Source: Kudoa neothunni (lineage: Eukaryota; Cnidaria). Taken from it: a stretch of 64,000 nucleotides of DNA. The translations under genes were made by a program, and so were the position numbers. Below the pieces are notes generated by a model, which did not search any database, was not told the origin of the DNA, and was given only the letters and a program-made list of their open reading frames with translations. The DNA is taken from positions 3,348,001-3,412,000 of the forward strand of contig OZ199840.1 in NCBI GenBank assembly GCA_964304625.1. Direction: 5' to 3'. Positions 10,951-22,477 of the stretch are shown in pieces; position 1 is the first letter of the stretch, and every line of letters starts with the position of its first letter.

Positions 10951-13388
10951 TTAATATTTGATACAACCGAAGTGCCTATTGATTTTGATATTTATATTGA
11001 TATGTTTAGGATTTTTGTTAATTTTGTCAGCTAGGGTTTGCAATTCAAGGTCAGGACTTACCACCTTTGGAAAGTGCTTTTTAGATGGCGCTGGTTGTTG
11101 CGATGATTGCGATGTTGGATTTGAGATTGAAATTGGTTTTGATTGGATATGCGCCTCACCACTACTTTTAATTATGATTGGATTAATTGGAATATTTGTA
11201 GATTTTTTAGGTTGATTAGAATTAATAGTTGGCGGCTTATTTGTGTTTTTATTGCGTGGTTTGTTAGTATTAGATTGATTCTTCGAGATAGAAATAAGTC
11301 GATTAACTTCCTGAGAAATTGTAGTAGTTTTATTTGATTTGGAATTATTCGGTGTTTGGAAATCTTCAATAATCAGCGAGTTATCCTCCATAGCCGAGTA
11401 GTAGAGGGTGTCCTCTTGATTATTGTGAGCATTGTATGTTGGAGTTTTTTCAGGAGGTTCATAATATATTATTCCAAATGATGAGTTTGATATATTTTCT
11501 TGCGAATCAGGTTCTTGCTCAATTAGTTCTTGTTTGATGTATAAGCAATCACCTCCAGATTGTGGCGGTGGTTTAACATCCGTAATTATCACATCATCGT
11601 CAATCTCTTGATTGGTATTAGAATTGTTAATAGGATCTTCCAAAATAGCCATATTCAAATTGTCCGATTGGTCCATAAGTGCTTTAAGATCATTCCGGTA
11701 AATTTGGTGCTCCATATCCAGTGCAAGCATTTTTTGCGATTTCCACAATACAGCGTCATTCGACGCAAATGTTACTTCTTGAATATTGATTTCTTCCGGA
11801 TCAGGGGGTGCAATTTCATTGTTGTTATTTGAATTATTTTCCCTCATTATTTGTTCCAACTCTAGGCGATCTCTTTCGAAATCCGCCCACCATCTAGCCT
11901 CCTTTGCGTTTTGTAAGCGGAAATTCGTATTGTTGATATTTACGTTGTTAAATTTAATCAACTCATTTTGATTATTAATGTTAATATTGATATTGATATT
12001 GTTAACATTATTAATATTGTTGACATTGTTGGATTGCAAATTATATTGAATAGTTGTCGGAGAGTTAGAATTTATGGATGCGCATGGTGTAGAGTTGAAA
12101 TGTGAAAATTGGATATTGTTAGAATTAGAATTGGTGCATGTCGGTGTTACGTCTTTTTTATATTTTTCTAATGCACCAATAGGTCTCAGATTAGTTCTAT
12201 TAGTACCAACATCAGCAGCAGAATTATGGTTGTTATTATCACTAATATTTCCAACTAATGTCGGTTTATTATTATCAATTAATCGTTGATGTCGTTGTTG
12301 ATTTTGTGGATTAACAACCTTTGGAATGTTCAATTGGTTATGATCAACGATGGCGTTCGAATTAGTCGTACGACTACTTAAAATATTCGTCGCATATCGT
12401 CGTAGGTTGTTGAAAAAAGAAATATCATTATTTTGTTGGTTTTCAGAGTTGTTATTAACATTATTATTATTATTATTAATGTTAGGTTGAATTGTTGATA
12501 ATGTTTCAACGACTGAATTATCCATAAGCAAATTGTCGTTGGGAACAAATTGCAAAGTAAACTCATTAGCATCAATAAAAGTGGATTTTCCAGTATTTAA
12601 ATTCGTTGTTACATCAACATTTGGGTCGTTGTAGTAAAAGATTGCAATATTCTTATCAGCTGCGACGGAAGTGTTACATCACTGTCAGTTGAATTTTCAT
12701 ATTTAACAATAATATTATCATTTGCGGCGTTAGATTGGACATTTGAATTATTTGAATCATTTTCATCATCAATTTGAATAGTTTCATCAACATTTGGCGC
12801 ATTATTTGAAGAATCATAACAATATTGAGAATTAATCTTATCAGTTGCAACAATGGTAACATCATTCGGAATTTCATTTGAAATTTCATTTAAAGTAGAA
12901 TCATCATCATTTATAACTGTAACATTGCCAAAATTACCATCAAAAGTATCAACCTGATTAGTATTAATGACATTAGTATCATCAATATTGATGTCATTAT
13001 TTGATAAAGTAACATTGCCATTATAAACTAGCGATTTTTCCATACAAAAAGTCAGCTCATTTACATCATTAAACGCACTATTTAGCAATCCGCTGCTAGA
13101 TGAATTACCTGAATAGTAGCGGTAATCTGGCGATTGTTGTTCGGGGATTTCACTATCAATATCAAGTAGTAAATTTTGTTCAGTCAAATTCAAGTGTTCA
13201 TAAAGAATATCTTCAATAGAGGTTGAATCCATGGGTTCGATGTTAACATTTTCATCTTCAATTGGTAAAGATAAGTCGTTATCTCTAATCACCTCTGTAT
13301 TGTTCAAAATATATTGGGAATTTTCGCATGTACGAGCATTCAAAGAATATGAAAAGTTTGGTTGGTCCATCATGTTCATCCATAACAT
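10951..13388 (-). pseudogene. Element A N-terminal, asparagine-rich region, left copy
   Basis: Two frames, 12609-13388 and 10951-12555, correspond to the N-terminal half of the element A protein. Both are rich in Asn, Ser, Asp and Ile, with long asparagine tracts. No metal-binding finger is visible. The break between them, near 12660, is shared with the right copy and is therefore probably real. The region is unlike element B after the first 230 or so residues. Confidence 0.6.
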
Positions 13389-13430
13389 TTTCCGGTGATT
13401 CTATTACATTGTTTGTTGCTTGATCATCAT

Positions 13431-13630
13431 NNNNNNNNNNNNNNNNNNNNNNNNNNNNNNNNNNNNNNNNNNNNNNNNNNNNNNNNNNNNNNNNNNNNNN
13501 NNNNNNNNNNNNNNNNNNNNNNNNNNNNNNNNNNNNNNNNNNNNNNNNNNNNNNNNNNNNNNNNNNNNNNNNNNNNNNNNNNNNNNNNNNNNNNNNNNNN
13601 NNNNNNNNNNNNNNNNNNNNNNNNNNNNNN
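13431..13630. other. Assembly gap (200 Ns)
   Basis: This is a run of exactly 200 unknown bases, a conventional scaffold-gap size rather than a measured one. It separates the 5'-truncated element A of the left block from the BEL/Pao fossil of the right block. Confidence 1.
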
Positions 13631-15110
13631 CTTTTGATCATCTTCTTTGCGCAACTTTAGTAAGTAAATTTGTTAGGACAGAATTTGTTATTTGTTCAAT
13701 GATGTTGACGTGTATAGTTTTTGTACCATTTTTTGTATCATAATTTCACCAACTTTCTCGATATTTCTGTACTGTTCTTTGCTCCAAAAATGTTCAGCGC
13801 TATTTGTTTTTCTTCTATAGCAGGAAATATGATTTTAGCTGTCAATTTTTCAGTTATGGACGTTCTATCGCCACCAATATCGAGAAAAGCGCTTCCTTTT
13901 AGGCTGATACCAGTATTCTATCTCTCATGGTAAATCTTGCAATTGCTGGTAAGATTCGTCCCTTTTGTTAAGAAGCGTTATCGCTGGTATAGATGGATAT
14001 TTTGATTCACAAAGACTTGAATGATGCACTCGAACGTTTTTGCTTTAATAACATGATTTGTTTCTTATGCAATTCCTAAATGAGTGACTGGCTCTTAAGC
14101 AGTCAAAGCACTAGTCATTAATTTCTTTTGTTTGCTGTCGTACGTTTGGTACATTCGCCCGACCAGTGGTCTTCATTATAAAATGTATGTTTTCTTTCGT
14201 TATGGATAATCTGAAATTAAAAAAGGAACTTGCTGATTATCAGAGACACTTGAAAATTTGCTACTACATAACTCAGCTGTTTCTTTAGCGTATAATACGA
14301 TGTTAATCTCCGTCCGCAAGTTATTCAAAGTTAAGTCCTTATTGTAATATTTTGAAATGATGGAAGAATATAATTCTATTGGCAATTTGCTTTAATCAAG
14401 GAAAAAAGTGTTGAGAATCTACAATCTCACCGAATGATTCCAATGATCTGATATTCGTGTCAATCTGATTTATGTTAGCTCTTAACGAATTAATATTGTT
14501 TATTCGCAAATAATGTGAGTGTTTGACGTCCACAATGTTTTCATATCTTATCGTAAATAGCTCAATCGCCTTTCGTATTTATTAATTATAACTGGAAGTC
14601 CTTCCGTACATTTTGAAGCATCTTCATGTAAGAGTCCTTTCAAGTACCACAATTTGGATATTGTACTATTCCTTGTATTGAGAGGGAGGTTGGAGTGGAA
14701 TAAATCTCAAAATTCCATCCATTTATGGATGTCTCCATTAAATTTTATTAATCAGATTTTCGGTAATATAACGCCAGAGTAACAATTTTGACTTTCAAAA
14801 CTACTGTAAATAATTGAATTACCTTGGGATATGAAGGAAGAGTTCATTATTTGTTGATTTTGTTGATTCTTTGTTAACTCGCGCAAGTCGATTTTAAATA
14901 ATCTGTCATTACAAATTAGTTCCTCCCAAGTGTTGTTTGTCCAAGATTATATTATCGAATGTTTGAATTATTTGATTAGCATGTTTTCCACATCTTTATA
15001 ATGATATCGATTTTTCTAGATGTGATGATGTTTCTTCGATCATGTACACTAGCAATGGGCGCCGAAGAGAATGTCATTTTTAAATTACCGAGCGACAGCG
15101 ATAGATTGCG
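13631..15110 (-). mobile_element. BEL/Pao-type LTR retrotransposon fossil (gag to protease part), right copy
   Basis: This is the partner of 1-1500. It has a DUF1759-type gag region (about 14560-14790), a zinc-knuckle region (about 14040-14180) and a DUF1758-type protease region (about 13720-13940). Family and order fit BEL/Pao. It is broken in several places and cut by the gap. No LTR is visible inside the window. It lies at the 3' side of the element C module and is probably an insertion into it. Confidence 0.6.
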
Positions 15111-15121
15111 TCGCTAACACA

Positions 15122-16045
15122 TTAGATGTTGTGTTTGTTATTAATACTAATCTGAGGATGGATTAGTAACAGATCATCTCGAGTTGAGCGATTATTATCA
15201 TTCATTAGCTTTTCATCGTATTCCATCAAATTTCTAAGATTTTCGGTTTTTACCGACAGTTTCGTGTTCAGGTAATTCCCCTCTACCACATTCTTCATTA
15301 GTTTCTCATCAATTTGACAAATTTGAGTGGTAGGTGCGATATAGCCATATTTTTCGCTTTGATATTCGCATGGTTCAATGCAGAGAGATGTAGTTATAAT
15401 AATGATTCGATAATCCATGGGGATTATCTCGTCGGAAATGTAAATTGAGTTTTCTTTGTTTAGTTCCTCTATTAGTGCAATTTTGAGTTGATTACTAGAT
15501 TGCTTATACCGTTCTTTACATTCCAACATCATTTCATTTGAGGGATTTTGGCGCCACTTCGGTTGATCACCATCCTCATCAACTTCAAAGATGGCTTGAC
15601 TTTTAGCTGTTCCATATCATCTACAGTCTCATCACTCAAGAATAGCAAAGTAACACTGTTGGGTATGTTTCAAAGTACTCATCGATTACTTCCGTGGCTT
15701 CTAGAAGGAGATTTTCACGAGATAAAATCTCGGCAAAAATCTTCATAGAGCGCCTTGAAACAACGAGAGATACTTCCGTACAAAATCAGCAATAGTTTTA
15801 TCAAAGTAACTCAGTTTAGCACCACATGATTTCAATTCTAAATATTTAGAATAACGTACATAAATCATCGGCGAAAGTTCGTGGTCGAAATATCTCAACG
15901 TAGAGATGTCACACAAACTCCGCAGTTGAAGCGTTAGAATGCTCTCATCGTATATTAGACTAGTATAACAACATTTTTTCTTTTTCGCAGCGCAAAAAAG
16001 AAAAACGTCGTCCTATATGGGGATCGAACCCATGACCTCGAGAAT
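15122..16045 (-). mobile_element. Element C, 5' module of an RLE-type LINE, right copy
   Basis: This is the same as 1501-2430. The decayed tRNA 3' half is followed by a T-run and then diverged first-ORF remnants (15122-15532 and around 15760-15960). The blocks IIPMDYRIIIITTSLCIEP and EYQSEKYGYIA line up with LIPKDYRVMITTAFYIEP and EYQSGKYRYIA of A and B, so C is a true relative rather than a fragment of either. Confidence 0.7.
16010..16045 (-). repeat. Decayed tRNA-Lys 3' half at the B/C junction, right copy
   Basis: The T arm is intact, but changes in the acceptor strand and at the anticodon end distinguish it from 27901-27938. It marks the 3' end of element B and the 5' start of element C. 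Confidence 0.8.
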
Positions 16046-16179
16046 ATAATATAAAGGGAAAATGGTGGTTAATATCTAATATTATGTTAATGGAATAGGT
16101 GGAAATTTGGCAGAAATTGGTTGGTCCTGTGTGACTTGGTTGATCTAAATATACAATTAACATTTATAAGGTAAAATTA

Positions 16180-18662
16180 CTAGGAAATTGGACGATTCAG
16201 CTCCTTTTTCACATTCAACTTTGGGATTGGTTGGGAGGATGTTTTCTTGGAATTTTTCTCTTTAGACTTTAGTTGCGATGAAGGTGGAGGCACCAGAGTC
16301 ATCGCTGAGATATCTTTGATAACAATGGGCTGCATCACGGTTTTCTTTTCAAGAGGTGGATTTCGGAAAATGTCATCAGACTGGGTTAAGAACACTTGAA
16401 ACGATTGAGGATTTCTTAGGAGAATTGGAGGTGGGGGGATTTCTATAGTTGGAATGGATTGTTGGATGGTCTGAACTACACTGATGGACTTTGGTGTAGG
16501 TATGCGTTTATTAAAGGAGTTCCCCAGAAGCGTCTTTCTATTTTGGATATAGGCACCATGCTTGACTATTGGATTAGCACTGGTGCAGTACAGGTGGGCT
16601 TTCCAATGGTTGAAGAGTCCAGCAAAGCAGATCTTGTGATTGCCTTTTTCAAGGTGGGATATCCTCTTTTTATTAAAAATAAAAAGAGCTTTGTAAGCGT
16701 CGTTATTTGACTCTAATGAGCCCCCAATGCGCCGTAAATGAGTGCATGAAGCTGGCAAGAGTAACCTCGATCCATTGTTGCTGTTCCCTTCTGTATTTGA
16801 TAACCTTATGTCAGAATACCTCTTCGAAACGAGAAAGAGAGGACTCAAAAGTTACGGAGACGTCGCAGATGATAACGTTCTTGGTCTGGTCATTGAAAAG
16901 GGTTATATCTGGCCGACGATTTGAGGGATCTGGGGGAATATAATGTCGAGGAATGTAACCCAATTTTTGTTAGGCTTCATCTGTTCAATAATGATCTCAA
17001 CAATGTGGTTGTCTTGCGGACCTTGCATTTTCCTCAATCTATAACCACCCAGGATACGTCCCAGGTGTTCCGTTCCCTCATGACAACATCTGCAGTCAGT
17101 GCCCGAGCAAAGCTTACGTGTTTGTAACACGCACTTTGTAGGGAGCGCGTTCACTCGCACCAGGAGACCAAAGCGATATACATAGGGGGGAAACCGCCTT
17201 TGTTGATCCAGGAGTTTGCAATTTTGTTCCTACAAAACACTCGACGGATCGTCCCTGCGTTCGCTGGGACTTCCACACATCAAGAAACATTGTTTGAACA
17301 TGCCACGGAATACATCGGAGTCTGGTGGCACCTCTGCTTATGGGGTTGGATATGTACTGGCGGATTCAGATAATCGGGGCCAGTGTCAATCTTACTGGGA
17401 GACTGATCATCAACCTGCTTGACTTGTAATCCAAGAGACTTCGTATTCAAGCGAATGCTAGAGAATATGCTTCTCACGTCTCTGGATTTGATGTATTCAT
17501 GATCCCGGTTGAAGTATTCTTGTGGGGTGAGAGACCGTTGTTTCGCTAATCAACGATGGCTGTGATTGCGTCCTCGGATAACTTTGCAACTCGTTCATCC
17601 ACAGAATGGATGAGATTAAGCGCAGAAGATAATCTTAGGGCACAAAATAAAACTTGAGGCACCGAAAACCTAGTCCTCCTATAGCACAGGTGTACAATAG
17701 GGACTTTGTAATAGATTCAGGCAGAGCCAGACATGGCGTATTGATTCCCGAATCTCAGAATCGACTCATCAAGTCTTCGATGTGGATGATATTATTCTTC
17801 ATTGAGTATTCGAGGGTAGGTAGCTATTATGCTTTAGTGAGTTGATCTTCATAAAATGGAGGAGTCGTGAATTGGAGACTTTATGTAGGTTTTCACTAAA
17901 CTTTGAGAAACAAGATGGCAAGTCTCTGAAAGACAGAAGATTCTTATTTGTACCGAGGTACTTATAAAGTCCTCCATCTGCGGAATGGGCACACCTTGGA
18001 AAATGTATGATTGGATGGTATCTGTATTGACAATGCGTTTTTTCTTCGAAAATGTTACGTTGAGCCCAGCGCTTTTCGAATGATTAACGCGTAAACCAAG
18101 ATTGTTAACAAACTGCTCGGATTAAAAAAGGAGGGCACTCATTTGGATATGGTTATGGGACAACAACACAATGTCGTTAGCATAAAGCTAACGCATCAAA
18201 AACCTGCCATGGAGTTTATATCCCTGGTTGGTGGTATCAATTCGACGGAGAAACGGATCAATGACGAGGGTTAAATAACAAAGGAGACAACGGGCAACCC
18301 TGTCGCACACCTTTACCATAAGGATAAAGGCCAGGCCGCCATTCTTGTCGGTAACTTCGTTTAACAACAGTTCGCATACATGTGTTACATGAGATTGGTT
18401 ATTTGTTTAGGGACATGATTTTTGTTAAGTTGGTTAACAAGTTCTTGGCGGGGGAACGTATCGAACGCCTTTCTAGGTCTATCCAGACAGCCGATAGAGG
18501 GTTCATATTTCGGCGTACATCGTCCCAAATTTCTTGGAGAACGGATGCGTGTTCAACGCATCCGTTTCCACCAACAAAACCTGTCTGAGAGGGGCTCAAT
18601 TCAACAAGACGTGCAAGCTTTTGGTTGTTCACACTCATGAACATTCGGGAGATTCTTTGCAT
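16180..18662 (-). pseudogene. Element B RT core, knuckle and endonuclease remnants, right copy
   Basis: The pieces in order are: an RT block with GFVGGNGCVEHASVLQEIWDD (18399-18662), a QGCPLSPLLFN block near 18290, a YAND box near 18180, the CRCCHEGTEHLG cluster (16903-17160), and an endonuclease and C-terminal tail (16180-16848). In the first block the right copy reads CVEHAS while the left reads CVFNAS. Element A has CTEHTF, so EH is the ancestral state. Confidence 0.7.
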
Positions 18663-18894
18663 GTAGAAATGGGTCTATATGCGGAGGGATCAGACAAGAT
18701 AGTGTTGGTATCGCGCGAGAATAGAAACCCAATATATTAAATAAAAGTATAATTAGGATAGAAGAGGTAGTAGTGACCGTATTCGTAAAATAGTAATTAT
18801 TCCGGTCGTACTAAAGTGAATAACGAGAACTACTAATTAATGTTAATGGGAATCAATACGCCCAGCTGATTGGGTATGATAATGTATGTCCTTC

Positions 18895-20031
18895 CTAATA
18901 GTGTCCTTTGGGATCATAACAGATAGGGTCGTCGGACTTTGGAAGGAGTATAAGACGGCTAACAAGCCAGTCATCAGGGACTACCTCAGAATTGAGGATC
19001 TTGTTAGAGAGCTTGGCCAAATATGAATTCATAGAGGGCACTTTCTTCCAGAAGACCATATGAATTCCATCTTTACCGGGTGCTGTATCTTTCTTAGCAT
19101 GAAATAAAGCAGCACTGACCTCTTCATCAGCGATATAAAAATCGCTGAATCGGTTTCCAGTCTGATAGAGGGCTTCGGCGGAAAACGGTACCGGTTCTTT
19201 CTCGCTTAAATCAACTTGGGAAGGATTCTTCTCAGGTGATTTTGGAGAATTATTTGGCTCAATGTTAGGATCAGGATCGGAAAAGGACAAAAGAAGGAAT
19301 TTTGTAACGCGGGATAGATGGTGAAAGAGGCTCACGAAATATGCGATCCTCAGAAGCAGCCTTTTCAGATGCTTCCTCGTTGTATTCAACTTGTTCATGA
19401 GCAGGGCAGAGGGATGTGACGGATCACTATGGTCCAACGCTGGAATTCTAATTGGTGATTTTTCATCGGCATTAGGGCCACAGAGAATAGTCTGTACATC
19501 TCTCGAGGTGATAAAGGAAAGAGAATCGATTATCTCGTCCGCAGTTGCTTCGCACCACTTTGGCTTGGCCTTAGTGATTTCACGGAAGCAACGCCTCTGG
19601 TTACATCGATAACTGACAGGCAGGCGTTTTACCTCATCTTTAGATTTGGAAGTCGGGTCTTTTTCTTTTTCACTATTGCCTTTAGAGTCTTCTTTAATGG
19701 ATTCCGGAATGGCAGATTTTTCAGGCGGATCTTGGGTTGGAGTTGGAGTCGGAGTACATGGTTGTGGAATATTCTTTGAGGCTTCGTCAACAACAGATTT
19801 AACGGGCTCCGGAACTTTCGGATGGTACACAATCTTCAATTCCATCACACCGCTACATGCCGTTGTTATGAAGTACATGTATAAATCGTTGATTGGGGGG
19901 TTGATGTGAGTCGTTAAGATAGCATGCAACTCATTAGAAACTTGTTCCAATGTTTCAGCATGATTCTTTCGAAACTCGGCTGCTCTCTTCTGGAATCTAT
20001 CATGACGCTCACGGGTCTCTTCTTCCTGCAA
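18895..20031 (-). pseudogene. Element B pre-RT region and first RT blocks, right copy
   Basis: A 378-residue open frame. A Pro/Lys-rich linker (PTPTPTQDPP) is followed by the pre-RT motif RCFREITKAKPKWCEATADE. The first RT blocks come next: DTAPGKDGIHMVFWKKVP, then DWLVSRLILLPKSDDP. The upstream neighbour is the N-terminal ORF region; downstream the RT is fragmented. It matches 5589-6413 but stays open for another 100 residues. Confidence 0.7.
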
Positions 20032-20073
20032 AACTTCTTTGGAATCGAAGACGTTTCGTTGGCTTTGGCGGCC

Positions 20074-21136
20074 TCACGTTTTGGCTTTTAAATAAGGAGG
20101 GGCTGGAACAACGATAGGACGAAAATCGGAATATTCAGTATCTTTTTCCAATGCATTGAGATCTAACGGCTCCTCTAGATATGATGGTTCAATGGGATCA
20201 GCAGTATCGTATGTTTTGGAGGATTTTTTACGACAATCACGCAAATAATTATCGAAAGAAGCGAGAGAATGTTGTCTATTACTGGGTTTTAAAATAGATT
20301 GGGCAAAAATTGATTCATTTGGTGTGAACAGCAATGATGGCGATAGTTCATCAGATTGAATAGTGGATTGAGTTATCCCGCCAATATGGACAGAGGATAA
20401 TGGTAATGTTGAATTTTTGTCTAATTTCTTATCGTTTTCACAAATATGAGATGTAAGGGCGATATATCTGTATTTTCCGCTTTGATATTCAAAAGGTTCA
20501 ATGTAGAAAGCTGTCGTTATCATAACTCTGTAATCTTTAGGGATTAACTCTTCTGGGACCAATTTCTCATCCAAATGTTCAATTATGGCATCTTTTAGCT
20601 CAGCAATTGACTTATTGTAACGTGCTTTACGATCCAATACCATTTTCTTCAATTTTAGACCACTTCGGTTCATCACCATCCACATCAACTGCAAAGATGG
20701 TCTAATTTTTGTCTTGTTCAACTTCAATCGAATCGCCAACAGAGCATGGAGTAGTCAAAGTAGGTGGGTTTCTATCGTAGTACTCAGAAATAAATTCGTT
20801 GAGGTTTTTGTGGGAATCATCAGCTGATATCATATCAGTAAAGAGTGGAAAAGTAATCTGAAACAACGATAGGTGCTTCCTCACGAAATCAGCGACACAT
20901 TTAGCAATCCTAAGCAGCTTAATATTGTAGGATTTTAATTCCAAATATTCAGAATATAGATGCAAAATGAGTCGGCCAAGATCGTGGTCAAAATTTTCTA
21001 GCGTAGAGAGCTCGCAGTTCAATTTTAAACATACCGTTAAGATCAGTGGGTCATATGCTTTTAAAATATGTGTGAAATTTTTTCTCATCGCTGCGCGAAA
21101 AAGAAAAACGTTGCCCGATATGGGGATCGAACCCAT
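20074..21136 (-). pseudogene. Element B N-terminal protein region, right copy
   Basis: The frames 20702-21136 (144 residues, starting MGSIPISG inside the tRNA half) and 20074-20739 (221 residues) overlap by a few codons, implying one frame change near 20720. The first 230 residues match element A nearly exactly. The C-terminal part, with DTADPIEPSYLEEPLDLN, is specific to B. The role is unknown; in this LINE type the N-terminal region normally contacts target DNA. Confidence 0.6.
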
Positions 21137-21150
21137 GACCCCGAGATTAA
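21113..21150 (-). repeat. tRNA-Lys 3' half at the A/B junction, right copy
   Basis: It is identical over 38 bases to the 3' half of the intact tRNA 6.8 kb upstream on the minus strand. It serves both as the 3' flank of element A and the 5' head of element B. Confidence 0.95.
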
Positions 21151-21330
21151 TACAATATATAGGTCATAGACCGAAGAAAAACGAGTTTTTATCTATAATA
21201 ATAACTAAATAATGTTTGTGGAAAGTTTAGGTGGATTTGGGTGGATATTGATAGAGGTGGGTAGAGATGGGTTGAAATCATCATTTGAGGGGGTTATCGT
21301 CAAATAGGGGCTTATCATCAAAAGAAAAGA

Positions 21331-22470
21331 TTAATGGGGAACCACCGCATGCTGTACATGGTTATTCCAGACTAATCTGGAATTGTCCAGCACAGAATGG
21401 GTGATATCCTTCATTAACCTTCTCTGTTCCTTCTTTGCAGTGAGGAATAGGAAGCGACTCATCGTTGACGGGGTGTTAGGATGGTGAGAGCCAAGCGCGC
21501 CAAAGACAAGGGCAGATCGTAGCATACCAAATCCTCTTTCTTCCAAAAGTCGACATTCCTCAGCATATTTCTCCGATTTGTATCCCAAAACCTGATCCAA
21601 GCGAGCCATACCATTCTCATAACTGATGGCAACTTCTATTACTTTGGCCAGGTTTTGCTTTGTATTCAATAGGGACAATATCGGGTTTTTTGTTTCGGTT
21701 GATTGTGGGGAAGTGTTGATTGATTCGAAGCTCCCAGTACTCATTCTTTTTAAGTTTGAGCTTCTTTTCAATGGATGTAGCAATTAGTTTGACCACATCG
21801 TCATGGCGTTTTGTTCTTAATAGTTCACACCCTTCCGACAACCACCTAAAACATGACCTAAAGTTTCCACTTCACAGGTGCAGTGTCGACATTTGGTATC
21901 AGCAGCCAATTTGGTGCGGAAGAGGACAGACTTTGTGGAAAGGAGATTGAGACGTCCCATAATTCCGAAGCGATGAGTGTTTGTTCTCATGTTACAAGTC
22001 TTTATCCACTTGTTGCAAAGCGGACTCCAGCTGAAACAATCAACCAAACGACCTTGATCTACTTGATTCCTCCATTTTTGATAAAATGTTTCTTGGATGT
22101 GCCAACGCAAGAGCTTTGTACGGGTAGATGTTAGTCTTGCTCGGGTAGTCTCCAAGATGTGTGAGGGTTTGAGTAGAGAGGTGAGATCTAAATCAATGGA
22201 TGGGAAAACATTTGAATTACTCGGGTTGAGGTCTTTAAGATGCGCACCAAGAATCTTCCTATGAAGACGCAAGGAGGACATCAGTGAACGGATGTCATGG
22301 TGTTTGAAATGTTCAAATTCAGAATTTAAGTAATCCAATGTTGAAAGTTGATTTTTGGTTCGAAGTTGGATTGTTTCACTTAATGATTCTCTAGCAACTT
22401 GGCGCATTGTATCATCAACAGAATGGAGGAGATTTAAACCAGCAACCAAACGCAGAGCAGCGTAATCCAA
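21331..22470 (-). pseudogene. Element A zinc knuckle and restriction-like endonuclease
   Basis: The frame 21817-22470 ends in KCRHCTCEVETLGHVLGGC, the C-x2-C-x7-H-x4-C knuckle that precedes the endonuclease in R2-type proteins. After a shared frame change, 21331-21841 carries KKPD, EVAISYENG and RLDQVLGYKSEKY, fitting the PD-(D/E)xK core that nicks the target. In this element the target is inferred to be the anticodon of tRNA-Lys. Extra private indels occur in the KKPD block compared with the left copy. Confidence 0.78.
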
Positions 22471-22477
22471 CCGAAGG

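Larger units (their letters stand above)
1..13430. repeat. Left copy of a 13.4-kb near-identical block
   Basis: From about position 19 to 13430 the sequence matches 13631-27051 almost base for base. The offset drifts only from 13612 to 13624, through scattered one-base indels, mostly in homopolymers, plus a few substitutions. It carries the same minus-strand order: element A (5' end lost in the gap), tRNA 3' half, element B, decayed tRNA 3' half, element C module and BEL/Pao fossil. A 200-N gap separates the copies. The left copy lies entirely inside the right one, which fits either a recent tandem duplication or a retained haplotig or unmerged contig. The sequence alone cannot decide. Confidence 0.95.
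7531..13430 (-). mobile_element. Element A, RLE-type LINE, left copy (5' end lost in gap)
   Basis: This is the same element as 21151-27938 but cut by the N gap, so the first 900 or so bases are missing. It keeps the asparagine-rich N-terminal region (10951-12555 and 12609-13388), the pre-RT and RT region (8195-10934), the cysteine knuckle, and the endonuclease (7710-8219). A few one-base differences from the right copy shift the frame here but not there, and the reverse. Confidence 0.9.
16046..21150 (-). mobile_element. Element B, RLE-type (R2/NeSL-like) LINE, right copy
   Basis: The element is about 5.1 kb and runs from its own tRNA 3' half (21113-21150) to the decayed half at 16010-16045. 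From 20459 to 21150 it is about 99% identical to the 5' end of element A. Beyond that the two diverge until only motif-level protein similarity remains. The RT catalytic box is YAND and the knuckle is incomplete, so it cannot move by itself. It is older than A by position and by decay. Confidence 0.88.
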
